A stretch of 32,539 nt of DNA, from contig JANQHV010000119.1 in NCBI GenBank assembly GCA_028282505.1, positions 1 through 32,539 of the forward strand, read 5' to 3'. The notes under the pieces were generated by a model, which saw nothing but the letters and a program-made list of their open reading frames with translations, was not told the origin of the DNA and ran no database searches. The DNA comes from SAR324 cluster bacterium. Lineage in GTDB: Bacteria; SAR324; NAC60-12. Both the position numbers and the translations under genes were made by a program. How positions within the stretch are numbered: the first letter of the stretch is position 1; every line of letters starts with the position of its first letter. Below, one piece after another: positions 26,001 to 32,539 of the stretch.

Positions 26001-27215
26001 TTATACATGAAATTTTTCTAAATTTTTGGCTGCTTCTTCAATCTCTTCTCGTCGCCCTAATGTGCTTAAACGTATAAAACCATCCCCATTTGAGCCAAAT
26101 AAAATGCCTGGAATACCAACAATCCCTGTTTCGGTTAAGAGTCTATGGAAAAATTGCCAAGAATTTTCTCCGTTTGGTGCTTTTACCCATAGATAAGGGT
26201 TCTCTGTCCCACCAAAACAACAAAAACCAAAATTTTTCATACTTTGTTTCAATAAACAAGCGTTGCCCATATAATAATCAACGATTCCTTTGCATTCTTT
26301 TTGACCTTGCTCGGTGAGAATCGCCATTGCTGCCTGCTGAGCTAAATTGGAGGCTCCCCAAAATTTGATAGAATTTCGAATATTCCACATATTTTTAAGT
26401 TCACCATATTCTGAATCATTGCTGAGAAGAGTATCAGGAACGATACTCCAACCAACTCTGAGTCCTGTGAAACTGGCAAACTTGGAAAAGCTACAAACTT
26501 CAATCGCACATTCCCGTGCCCCTTCAATTTCGTAAATACTCATGGGAACATCTGGAGTGCGGATAAAATAATTGTAAACCGCATCAAAAATGAGGATAGA
26601 ACCGTGATACCGTGCATAGTTAACAAAAGCCTGAAGTTGTTTTCGGTTGAACACGGCACCAGTTGGATTGTTAGGAGAACAGAGGTAGATGAGATCAACT
26701 TTTGTTTGCGGAGGTTCCGGAATAAAGTGATTTTCTTCTAAACAGGGCAATTCAAGAAAGCTGGAACGCCCAGAAAGAATGACTCCCTCATAGAAACTAG
26801 GATAATATGGATTGGGTAATGCAACTGTATTATTCGGTTCAAACAGTTCTAATATATTGGTTAAGATCGATTGGGCTCCATCATTTACGAAAACTTCAGA
26901 GGGATCAAATGAGACTTCAATTTTTTTTGAATAATACTCTTCACAAATCTTCTCTCTGAGTTGTACATTCCCACGGATATCCTCATAACTGGTATAGGTC
27001 TCGACATCTCCTAATCGTTTAGACGCATTAACTAAAGCGTGTGTTATGGCAGGTGAAAGAGGTTGGCTGGTATTCCCCCATCCCATCATGAATAATTTTT
27101 TCCCTGGTTCAGAACGTTGATAATCTATGACTATTTTGGAAATATTCTTTTTAACAATGTCGTAATAAGTACCTTGAGTTTTAACTGTGTGTAAATTTTT
27201 ATTTTTGGTTGCCAT
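26001..27215 (-). CDS. PLP-dependent aminotransferase, LL-diaminopimelate aminotransferase (DapL)-like
   Basis: This is a 404-residue fold-type I aminotransferase. PLP Lys245 is in CSFSKFASFTGLRVGW, with Asn183 in SPNNPTG and Asp211 in LIFDAVY. Blocks such as VFVNDGAQSILTNILELF, FWGASNLAQQAA and GFIRLSTLGRREEI follow the LL-diaminopimelate aminotransferase pattern closely, as I recall it. No other lysine or diaminopimelate gene is adjacent, and it sits with a methyltransferase, an FcoT-like protein and a radical SAM gene. It may therefore be a recruited paralogue using a different amino or keto acid. Its start lies inside the tail of a frame running through an IS3 remnant; that overlap is probably accidental. 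The ribosome-binding site is weak. Confidence 0.88.
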   Translation of the reverse strand: MATKNKNLHTVKTQGTYYDIVKKNISKIVIDYQRSEPGKKLFMMGWGNTSQPLSPAITHALVNASKRLGDVETYTSYEDIRGNVQLREKICEEYYSKKIEVSFDPSEVFVNDGAQSILTNILELFEPNNTVALPNPYYPSFYEGVILSGRSSFLELPCLEENHFIPEPPQTKVDLIYLCSPNNPTGAVFNRKQLQAFVNYARYHGSILIFDAVYNYFIRTPDVPMSIYEIEGARECAIEVCSFSKFASFTGLRVGWSIVPDTLLSNDSEYGELKNMWNIRNSIKFWGASNLAQQAAMAILTEQGQKECKGIVDYYMGNACLLKQSMKNFGFCCFGGTENPYLWVKAPNGENSWQFFHRLLTETGIVGIPGILFGSNGDGFIRLSTLGRREEIEEAAKNLEKFHV

Positions 27216-27336
27216 AAAATGCAGGGGATACTAAAAAGTTTTCTATTGATACTATTAGAAGTTTACTCAAAGAGTCCGAAACAATTTCAGTAACTCGATA
27301 CCAGATGAAATTACTTGGCCCTATTGAAGTGGTCAA

Positions 27337-27483
27337 GTGAAAGTTGACAAGGGTCCTCCCTTTCTTTAAAATATCTTGTCCCATCTGAAGACGACGATTT
27401 TCAAAGTGTAAACGCCGTATTTCTTCATGCAAGCCTGAGTCTACTTCATGCGGTTTAGCTGCGACAACTTTACCAAAAAGCAT
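27337..27483 (-). pseudogene. IS3-family OrfA remnant
   Basis: About 49 residues resemble the C-terminal leucine-zipper region of IS3-family OrfA. The block LHEEIRRLHFENRRLQ followed by ILKKG matches the usual pattern ending in RDILKKA. The helix-turn-helix N-terminus and the whole DDE OrfB are missing. The frame runs on as meaningless sequence toward the DapL-like start. It marks the right border of the AT-rich island. Confidence 0.7.
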
Positions 27484-27547
27484 CTATATCAACTCGAAGA
27501 CCATTTTTAAAACCAACATAAAAATTAGCGAGCGTTCAACTAAGAGT

Positions 27548-28279
27548 TTAATAGATAGAACGTCCTCCATCGACGGGTAAGACAATGCCTGTTAAAAAAT
27601 CTCCATGTAGCAGATAGTCGACAGCTGCTACGATGTCTTCTGCAGATCCGATTCTTTTTAATAAACTTTGCTCAATGGATGCTTGTTGATTGAGTTCCGT
27701 ACCAGGAAGGGGAGGGAGAACCGTGCCTGGAGCAATGGCATTGACATGGATTTGTGGCGCTAAAGCTTTGGCGAGTCCTTCGGTGAGAGTGATTAGACCT
27801 GATTTTGTCATGCAATATGGCAAAAAGTTAACCCAGGGACGATAGGCCGAAACATCGGCCATGTTGATGATTTTTCCCTCTCCCTGGGATTTCATTTGAG
27901 CACCAACTTGTTGAGATAAAAAAAAAGGAGCTTTCAAGTTGAGATTGAATAGATCATCCCATTGTTCTTCTGTCACTGAAAAAGGAGGAGTCGGGTAAAA
28001 GACTGAGGCACTATTGATCAAAACAGAAATAGGCCCCAGGTTTTCTGTAACGCTGTCTATCAGTTGTTTCAGTTGGGATAAATCACCAAGATCTGCTGAG
28101 AACAAGCCGTGCTTGTCAGGCCCTCCTTGCATTTGTGAAAGGGTAGTTTGAGCGCCTTCTTCAGAATGGTTGTAATGTATGGCTACTCGCATGCCGATAC
28201 TTGCCAGGTAGATAGCAATTTGCTGGCCTAAGCGTCTTCCCGCTCCAGTGACAAGAGCAACTTTTTCTTGGAATTCCAT
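27548..28279 (-). CDS. Short-chain dehydrogenase/reductase, pteridine-reductase-like
   Basis: This 243-residue classical SDR has the cofactor motif TGAGRRLG (11-18), INSASVF in place of NNAG, and the catalytic YCMTK (Tyr155, Lys159) after the NMADVSAYRPW segment. The Arg-rich cofactor loop and the ASVFYPTPPF segment resemble pteridine reductases and FolM-type dihydromonapterin reductases, which use NADPH to reduce pterins. GGRSIY closes the fold. GAAGGA before the ATG supports the start. It is alone on its strand, divergent from the TerB-like gene across about 190 bases that should hold both promoters. The pterin assignment is by resemblance; a general reductase is possible. Confidence 0.85.
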   Translation of the reverse strand: MEFQEKVALVTGAGRRLGQQIAIYLASIGMRVAIHYNHSEEGAQTTLSQMQGGPDKHGLFSADLGDLSQLKQLIDSVTENLGPISVLINSASVFYPTPPFSVTEEQWDDLFNLNLKAPFFLSQQVGAQMKSQGEGKIINMADVSAYRPWVNFLPYCMTKSGLITLTEGLAKALAPQIHVNAIAPGTVLPPLPGTELNQQASIEQSLLKRIGSAEDIVAAVDYLLHGDFLTGIVLPVDGGRSIY

Positions 28280-28468
28280 AATTTTTCCTTCATTGGAGAT
28301 TGATCATCTGTCTAAATTGAGATAAATGATGGAATACAATGATTACCATAGTCAAAAAAAAATCTATATACTTTCTTGAGATTACCAGCAAATCGAAACA
28401 GGTAAAAACTCGGTCAATATTGCCTGATTGTAACACGAATCGCTTGATATATTTTAGGAAGGAAGATT

Positions 28469-29152
28469 ATGACTGGTGCGACGGACCCACAGTCCAGTAG
28501 CCGCCTATTTCGAAAAGCATGCCGTTTTTACAGCTTCCTGGCAGGAGGAGAGCTGGGTATGCTAGAAAAGTTGATCAAAGAAACCAATCTGGGCCAACAG
28601 CTCTTGAATCAAATTTTTGATTCAGACGAAGACGAGCAGATTATCCAACCTGCTGAAATGGAAGCCATTGCGCAAGTCATTGGAATTCCAGTTAAGCAAC
28701 TTTTATGGAATCAAGAGCAGATGAACCATTTATATGCTCAATTTGACCTGGACTATGACACAGAAGTCAAGGATATCAATAAACGATTTTTTGGTGCTTC
28801 CATCAACCCCCTGCAATGCTCCAGAGCCGTAATGACGATGATCTTTTCAGAGCAAGGAGTGGCCCCAAAGAAACAGCAGTATTTTGAATACCTTAAACAA
28901 ACACTTGCTTTGACAGATGAAATCATCATTCCTATAGATGATTCGGAGAGGCGCTTTCATTCACTGATCAAATCTCTGCCAAAAGACAAACGGTTCTTGA
29001 GCATTGTTGTCAAATGGATCATTGGGGCGGTATTTGCGGATGGTACAGTGAATGACAGTGAAGTAGAAAAGTTGAATGAACTCCTCCATGAAATCCAACA
29101 AATTCGTGGTGAATTGGCAGGAGCACATGTGAATTTAAAACCTATTATTTAA
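28469..29152 (+). CDS. Hypothetical protein with TerB-like C-terminal region
   Basis: This 227-residue soluble protein has no signal peptide or membrane segment. The C-terminal segment IIGAVFADGTVNDSEVEKLNEL is the kind of acidic helix-loop-helix seen in TerB-like domains, which may bind metal. The middle (DLDYDTEVKDINKRFFGASINPLQ) is unfamiliar to me. AGGAAGGA precedes the ATG at ideal spacing. It is followed within 18 bases by pdxA on the same strand and is probably co-transcribed with it. I do not know its function. Confidence 0.75.
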   Translation: MTGATDPQSSSRLFRKACRFYSFLAGGELGMLEKLIKETNLGQQLLNQIFDSDEDEQIIQPAEMEAIAQVIGIPVKQLLWNQEQMNHLYAQFDLDYDTEVKDINKRFFGASINPLQCSRAVMTMIFSEQGVAPKKQQYFEYLKQTLALTDEIIIPIDDSERRFHSLIKSLPKDKRFLSIVVKWIIGAVFADGTVNDSEVEKLNELLHEIQQIRGELAGAHVNLKPII

Positions 29153-29170
29153 TTTGTTATGGAACCGTCA

Positions 29171-30157
29171 ATGCGACTGGGCCTCACCATGGGTGATCCC
29201 AATGGAGTGGGCCCTGAAATTATTATCAGAGCACTGCAACAAATACAGCCTACCGAATGGCAACCCCTGATTTTTGGAGATTGGCATGTTTTACAAGAAA
29301 TTAATACAATCCTTGGAAGTCCCTTGCAGTTTTGTAAATTTGATGAAGGTGATTCAAAGGAATCAGCCATTCCTGTTCTGGATTTAGCGGTTTCCATCAA
29401 TCGGGAATGGGAACCAGGAAAGCTTTGTGCATGGGGGGGCGAATCTTCTTATTGTTTCTTGACAGAAGCCATTCAATGGGCATTGGAAAAAAAAATCGGA
29501 GCTATCGTCACTGCTCCTTTATGCAAGGAAGCCTTGCATGCAGCAGGACATTTTTTTCCAGGACACACAGAGATTCTTTCTCATCACACCAATGGTGCAC
29601 TGCCTGTCATGATGCTGGCAGTTGATAATTTACGGGCAATTCATGTCACCTTGCACATGTCCTTAAGAGATGCCATTGCAGCATTAACGCCAGAGCGTAT
29701 TGTCAAAGTCATCACGATTGCAGATAAGGCATTGCGACAAATGGGTATTGAACATCCAAGACTCGCCGTGCCTGGACTGAACCCTCATGCGGGCGAAAAT
29801 GCACTATTTGGAACAGAAGAACAGGAAATCATCATACCCGCCATTGAAGAAGCCCAAAGACGGGGTTTCGATTGCCAGGGACCTTTTCCTCCAGACACCA
29901 TATTTCTTCATCACCGTGACAATCTATTTGATGCGGTAATCACACTTTACCATGATCAAGCCCACATTCCCTTTAAATTGCTGGGATTTGAACGTGGTGT
30001 GAATATTACTTTGGGCTTACCCATCATCCGTACTTCTGTCGATCATGGTACGGCCTTTGATCGTGCTTCCCAATTCCAATCCGATCCCGAATCATTGATT
30101 CATGCCATTGAGTTTGCACAAATGATGATTGTTAACAATTACCAGTTTCAGGAATGA
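29171..30157 (+). CDS. pdxA: 4-hydroxythreonine-4-phosphate dehydrogenase
   Basis: PdxA oxidises 4-phosphohydroxy-L-threonine in the deoxyxylulose 5-phosphate-dependent pathway of pyridoxal phosphate synthesis. This protein (about 328 residues) has the N-terminal TMGDPNGVGPEI and IVTAPLCKEAL. The three metal-binding His are in THVTLHMS-like, GLNPHAGE and LYHDQ contexts, and TSVDHGTAFD is conserved. Length is normal. The ATG at 29171 has GGAA seven bases upstream; an ATG at 29159 is in frame but lacks a ribosome-binding site. A strong hairpin follows the stop. PLP supply is relevant to the three PLP enzymes elsewhere in the window, but there is no direct linkage. Confidence 0.95.
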   Translation: MRLGLTMGDPNGVGPEIIIRALQQIQPTEWQPLIFGDWHVLQEINTILGSPLQFCKFDEGDSKESAIPVLDLAVSINREWEPGKLCAWGGESSYCFLTEAIQWALEKKIGAIVTAPLCKEALHAAGHFFPGHTEILSHHTNGALPVMMLAVDNLRAIHVTLHMSLRDAIAALTPERIVKVITIADKALRQMGIEHPRLAVPGLNPHAGENALFGTEEQEIIIPAIEEAQRRGFDCQGPFPPDTIFLHHRDNLFDAVITLYHDQAHIPFKLLGFERGVNITLGLPIIRTSVDHGTAFDRASQFQSDPESLIHAIEFAQMMIVNNYQFQE

Positions 30158-30160
30158 AAC

Positions 30161-30198
30161 GTAATGCCTGGGTTGATGGGCAGGCATTGCCCTTTTTG
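30161..30198 (+). terminator. Intrinsic terminator after pdxA
   Basis: AATGCCTG (30163-30170) pairs exactly with CAGGCATT (30181-30188), with a 10-base loop. GCCCTTTTTG follows with a run of five T. It starts within a few bases of the pdxA stop. Confidence 0.7.
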
Positions 30199-30283
30199 TT
30201 GTCTGCATAAGTTTAAACTTTTTTGCTCGAATCCCCTCTCAAGGTTCCAACCATAGAATTCTTCCAAACGTCAAAAAATCAGG

Positions 30284-30352
30284 TATAGTATTAATAATTC
30301 GGATAAGGCAAATCTTGCCTAAAACAGATTCCTGACTCAAGAATCTGTTTTT
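30284..30352 (+). ncRNA. Candidate small structured RNA
   Basis: A -10-like TATAGT (30284-30289) precedes two successive stem-loops. AGGCAA/TTGCCT lies at 30306-30320. AAACAGATTC/GAATCTGTTT (30322-30331, 30341-30350) has a perfect 10-base stem ending in T residues, like an intrinsic terminator. No gene lies directly upstream, so the second hairpin has no obvious coding transcript to end. A transcript of about 60 bases is possible. The -35 region is poor. Confidence 0.3.
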
Positions 30353-30365
30353 GATCCTGATGACA

Positions 30366-30482
30366 TTATACGAAGTTGCATTGAAATGTGGCAGTACCTG
30401 GAAACCCTCTCTTTTTTTCTGAGAGAGGATGAAGGGAAGGGAGAAAAAATAATTGTTATTTTTTAAATGCGACTTCGTATTA
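30366..30482. mobile_element. MITE-like element, copy B
   Basis: Terminal inverted repeats at 30366-30387 and 30461-30482 match at 18 of 22 positions. They share the ATACGAAGT core with the ends of copy A near 3.1-3.3 kb. The 117-base element has a different interior, containing a CCTCTC/GAGAGG hairpin and an AT-rich tract. It ends 32 bases before the STAS gene start. Confidence 0.6.
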
Positions 30483-30514
30483 GATTCCATTTCACATTCA
30501 GATTTGGAGGACCA

Positions 30515-30868
30515 ATGCATTTGACACATTACGAAAGAAACAATATTTATATTGTTGCTTTTGAAGGCGACTTAACCAACAACAATGCAAAAGCTTGCAA
30601 TCAATACCTGCGCCCTATTCTTGACAAAATGAAGAAATCGAAACACAAAAACCGAATCCTATTGGATCTAACAGGAGTCCCCCATATGGATTCTGCAGGA
30701 CTCGGCTTGATTTGTGGAAAATTCATCGGTCTGAAGAAACAAGAAAAAAAACTAGCTTTATGCAATCTCAAGCCTTCAGTCAGGCATACATTCTCAATCG
30801 TTGGTGTGGATGAAACAATCCCAATTTATTCGACCTTGATGGAAGGACTGCACTACCTGAGTTTGTAG
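30515..30868 (+). CDS. STAS-domain protein, anti-sigma factor antagonist type
   Basis: This is a 117-residue single STAS domain. The signature LLDLTGVPHMDSAGLGLI places the phosphorylatable serine at Ser60, as in SpoIIAA and RsbV. Proteins of this kind release a sigma factor from its anti-sigma kinase when dephosphorylated by a SpoIIE-type phosphatase. Such a phosphatase is encoded at 14778-16700, though no anti-sigma kinase or sigma factor is in the window. GGAGGA lies four bases upstream of the ATG at 30515. The frame is open further upstream into the MITE copy B end, but that part is not expected to be translated. Confidence 0.9.
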   Translation: MHLTHYERNNIYIVAFEGDLTNNNAKACNQYLRPILDKMKKSKHKNRILLDLTGVPHMDSAGLGLICGKFIGLKKQEKKLALCNLKPSVRHTFSIVGVDETIPIYSTLMEGLHYLSL

Positions 30869-31021
30869 GTAAATCCACATCGTCTCCTCATTTGAATGCT
30901 TTGAGACAGGAGAAACTTCAGTGATTAATGAATTTGGAGAATTATTAGCCGTCCAATATGGAACTGAAGAAAAGATTTAAAGAGAGATGCATGTGGTGCC
31001 CGGAGGAGATAACCGGACACC
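30869..31021. other. Short intergenic segment with a GC-rich hairpin
   Basis: No recognisable gene is present. GGTGCCCGG (30995-31003) pairs with CCGGACACC (31013-31021) at 8 of 9 positions with one G-T wobble, around a 9-base loop. The position beside IS630-type remnants suggests it could be an element end, but no matching second end is visible. Confidence 0.4.
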
Positions 31022-31247
31022 AATTTAAGGTGTAGTCAACTCCGAATGTCTGTTCAATATAGTGTTGAATCATTTCGCGGTTGCCTGGGCTTTTTTTTAA
31101 CCCAATCTTTTAACTTTGCTAATTGGGTTTCGGTTAAGTTAGGCCGCCTCGGTTGGTATTGAAAAGAGTTGAGGGAATCAATTCCTTTTTGCAGATAGTT
31201 TTTAACCAGTTACGCATAGAATGTCCACTAACTCCAAGAACGGAAAC
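31022..31247 (-). pseudogene. IS630-family transposase N-terminal remnant, frameshifted
   Basis: Read on the minus strand across three frames, this gives a continuous IS630-type helix-turn-helix and second winged-helix region. The blocks are LGVSGHSMRNWLK, then NYLQKGIDSLNSFQYQPRRP and NLTETQLAKLKDWV, then REMIQHYIEQTFGVDYTLN. The frame changes at two A-runs (on the plus strand, the eight-T run at 31091-31098 and the run near 31197). The DDE catalytic domain is absent. Confidence 0.65.
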
Positions 31248-31397
31248 AGCAAATTCTTCAATGGCTTCCCAACCTTCTGCCCCACTAATCACAGCACAGA
31301 TGGTTAAGACTATGATATCTAATAGTTGATGAAGCTTGTTGCGCTCTACTCGGGGGTCTTCAAGTGATGAAAATGCTGCTACTAATGTCCGATGCAT
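31248..31397 (-). pseudogene. ISAs1-family transposase N-terminal remnant
   Basis: Fifty codons from the ATG at 31397 match the N-terminal ISAs1 transposase-associated domain: FSSLEDPRVERNKLHQLLDI followed by CAVISGAEGWEAIEEFA. The usual continuation toward the catalytic DDE domain is missing. The frame instead passes directly into an IS630-type helix-turn-helix, so this is a junction of two decayed elements. Confidence 0.7.
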
Positions 31398-31720
31398 AGG
31401 ATTTCCTCAAAAATCCAAAACTCTGCATATTTTATCACAATTTGTCTACAAATTTATATGCGCTTGCCCTGAGGAAATTGTTAAGTTCGTCCACTACTTT
31501 TTCATTTTTTGTCGTGTACTAAGATAATTTTCAATAAATATTTAACTCTTTTAATCTTTTTATAAATTCTATTTATAGTTGGCCGCTATGCGTGGGAATA
31601 TAGGTATGTCAGGCACGACGTATCTTGCTAGGGAAACACAAAAACACCTTTCGGCCTGCTTACCTCCGGCGGACCGAAAAAAGACTCAATTTCATCCCCA
31701 AATTTCCTGCCAATAGGAAT
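31398..31720. other. Non-coding stretch between transposase and TPR remnants
   Basis: No gene is recognisable. A small imperfect inverted repeat, TTTCGG with CCGAAA, lies near 31651-31681 close to the end of the TPR fragment. The rest is AT-rich with no clear signal. Confidence 0.4.
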
Positions 31721-32008
31721 CTATTGCTGCAATTCACGCAGATTTCGCTGAATCAACTTGGTATACGGATGATCATTGCCCAAAGACTTTTGAAAAACCA
31801 CCAACGCTTTTTCAAAGTAGTCAATAGCTTTCTGGTACTCGCCTAGATCACTCCACACATTCCCCAGGTTGTTCCAGGTTGCGGCAACACTGAGATGTTG
31901 CTCTCCATGAGTTGGCAGATCAATTGACAAGGCTTTTTCAAAATACTTAATGGCTTGTTTGTACTGACCTAAAGTATGAAGAATAATCGCATATTGGTGG
32001 AGGTACCT
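31721..32008 (-). pseudogene. TPR-repeat protein fragment
   Basis: About 95 codons without a start encode TPR units: LHTLGQYKQAIKYFEKAL, then LSVAATWNNLGNVWSDLGEYQ with KAIDYFEKALVVFQ, and a closing half repeat ending LRELQQ at a stop. The 42-residue spacing and the GNDHPYT segment resemble kinesin-light-chain-like TPR proteins. A stop codon at 32009-32011 closes the frame upstream, where an IS110 fragment begins. This is the C-terminal tail of a longer gene. Confidence 0.75.
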
Positions 32009-32009
32009 T

Positions 32010-32177
32010 CAATGGAACCCTGCGGCCAAAGTGTTTTACCAACGATTGATCAAAAAAGGCAAAGTGAGAATGGTCGCTTTATGTGCTGTTATGAGAAAGC
32101 TGGTGCACTGGAGTTTCGGTATACTCAAGCACCAACAACCTTTTGATTCTGAAAAATTAATGGCCCAAATGACTTGA
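32010..32177 (+). pseudogene. IS110-family transposase C-terminal fragment
   Basis: Fifty-five codons end in TGA at 32177 and match the conserved C-terminus of IS110/IS1111 transposases. The blocks are NPAAKVFYQRLIKKGKVRMV, ALCAVMRKLVHWSFGILK and QPFDSEKL. The DEDD nuclease domain and the catalytic serine region are missing. It abuts the TPR fragment on the left and stops five bases before the first CRISPR repeat unit on the right. Confidence 0.75.
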
Positions 32178-32182
32178 CAGCC

Positions 32183-32496
32183 ATCACTCTATCTCCAAAT
32201 TTGGAAGCCATTTCAACCTGTTTGTTTATTTTTAAATTGTTTATTTTCATTAGGAAGGTCGCAATCCTTCCAAATTTGGAAGCCATTTCAACTCTGAAAC
32301 TCAAAGGACTTGGACAGCTGGAGGGTTGTCTGTGTCGCAATCCTTCCAAATTTGGAAGCCATTTCAACATAAAAACTTTCGTCAAGAAGAAGTAAGACAG
32401 GAAACAAGTCGCAATCCTTCCAAATTTGAAAGCCATTTCAACAACTACAGCAAAAATCACCACATATCTAAATGATAAGAAAATGTCGCAATCCTT
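32183..32496 (-). CRISPR. Short CRISPR array, decayed at both ends
   Basis: Repeats of 35 bases begin at 32183 (degenerate), 32258, 32334, 32408 (one mismatch) and 32485 (only the first 12 bases match). Spacers are 40, 41, 39 and 42 bases. The repeat contains the perfect palindrome CTTCCAAATTTGGAAG. Read on the minus strand it begins GTTGAAAT and ends ATTGCGAC, close to the ATTGAAAC-type 8-base handle of type I and III systems, so transcription is probably leftward. The unit at 32183 has lost its minus-strand 3' half, the usual state of a leader-distal end. The unit at 32485 is truncated on the leader side and no leader is recognisable. No cas gene lies in the window. Confidence 0.88.
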
Positions 32497-32539
32497 TGTA
32501 TGTTGATTGTGAGTGAAAGTCTCCTTGAATTTGAGAATG

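Noticed and set aside
26001-27215. Calling the island aminotransferase dapL
   Set aside because: The sequence is DapL-like, but the context is a tailoring-type cluster without lysine-pathway genes, so the housekeeping role is not supported.
32125-32463. A 112-codon minus-strand frame through the CRISPR repeats
   Set aside because: The translation repeats the phrase VEMASKFG from the direct repeats. It is a by-product of the array, not a gene.

Overview
The window looks like part of a chromosome from a Gram-negative, sensor-rich, probably environmental bacterium. The evidence is an LptA/OstA-type lipopolysaccharide-transport protein, a lipoprotein with a lipobox, several periplasmic binding proteins, and multi-domain histidine kinases. 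The gene content would fit a 'deltaproteobacterial-type' lineage such as SAR324 or Desulfobacterota. That placement is an inference from gene style only, because no rRNA or tRNA gene is visible.

Positions 1-14554 (minus strand) are dominated by signalling. A Leu/Ile/Val-type periplasmic binding protein is followed by a histidine kinase cut by the left edge. A CheA-like kinase with an N-terminal cyclic-nucleotide-fold domain and a Uma2-family nuclease come next. Then follows a tightly packed unit: a TrpX-type binding protein, a 1046-residue hybrid histidine kinase, a Cds1-like PLP enzyme and an aminotransferase. The last two junctions are ATGA overlaps. A beta-propeller-like lipoprotein lies upstream of the unit, and a GNAT acetyltransferase lies beyond that.

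Positions 14778-21432 (plus strand) hold a fusion of an NMT1/THI5-like binding protein with a SpoIIE-type phosphatase and a sugar-nucleotide epimerase. After a perfect 25-bp-arm hairpin come the CTP synthase gene pyrG, an LptA-like gene and an FKBP prolyl isomerase, probably one transcription unit. No ABC permease or ATPase accompanies any of the three binding proteins, so they probably serve as sensory inputs rather than in transport. A stand-alone STAS protein at 30515 is a candidate substrate of the SpoIIE phosphatase.

Positions 22316-27215 form a visibly AT-rich island. It holds a radical SAM/SPASM-like enzyme and an MmgE/PrpD protein (plus strand, ATGA overlap). Converging on these are an FcoT/ScoD-like hot-dog protein, a class I methyltransferase and a DapL-like aminotransferase. 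It is bounded on the right by an IS3 OrfA remnant and on the left by about 1 kb without a convincing gene. I read it as a horizontally acquired small-molecule pathway of unknown product, and it is the most interesting part of the window.

Positions 27548-30868 return to ordinary genes: a pteridine-reductase-like SDR, a TerB-like protein, pdxA and a STAS protein. The right end (30869-32539) is a graveyard of ISAs1, IS630, TPR and IS110 fragments. It runs into a short, decayed CRISPR array with no cas genes in view. A family of terminal inverted repeats occurs at 3.1-3.3 kb and again at 30.4 kb and looks like a MITE.
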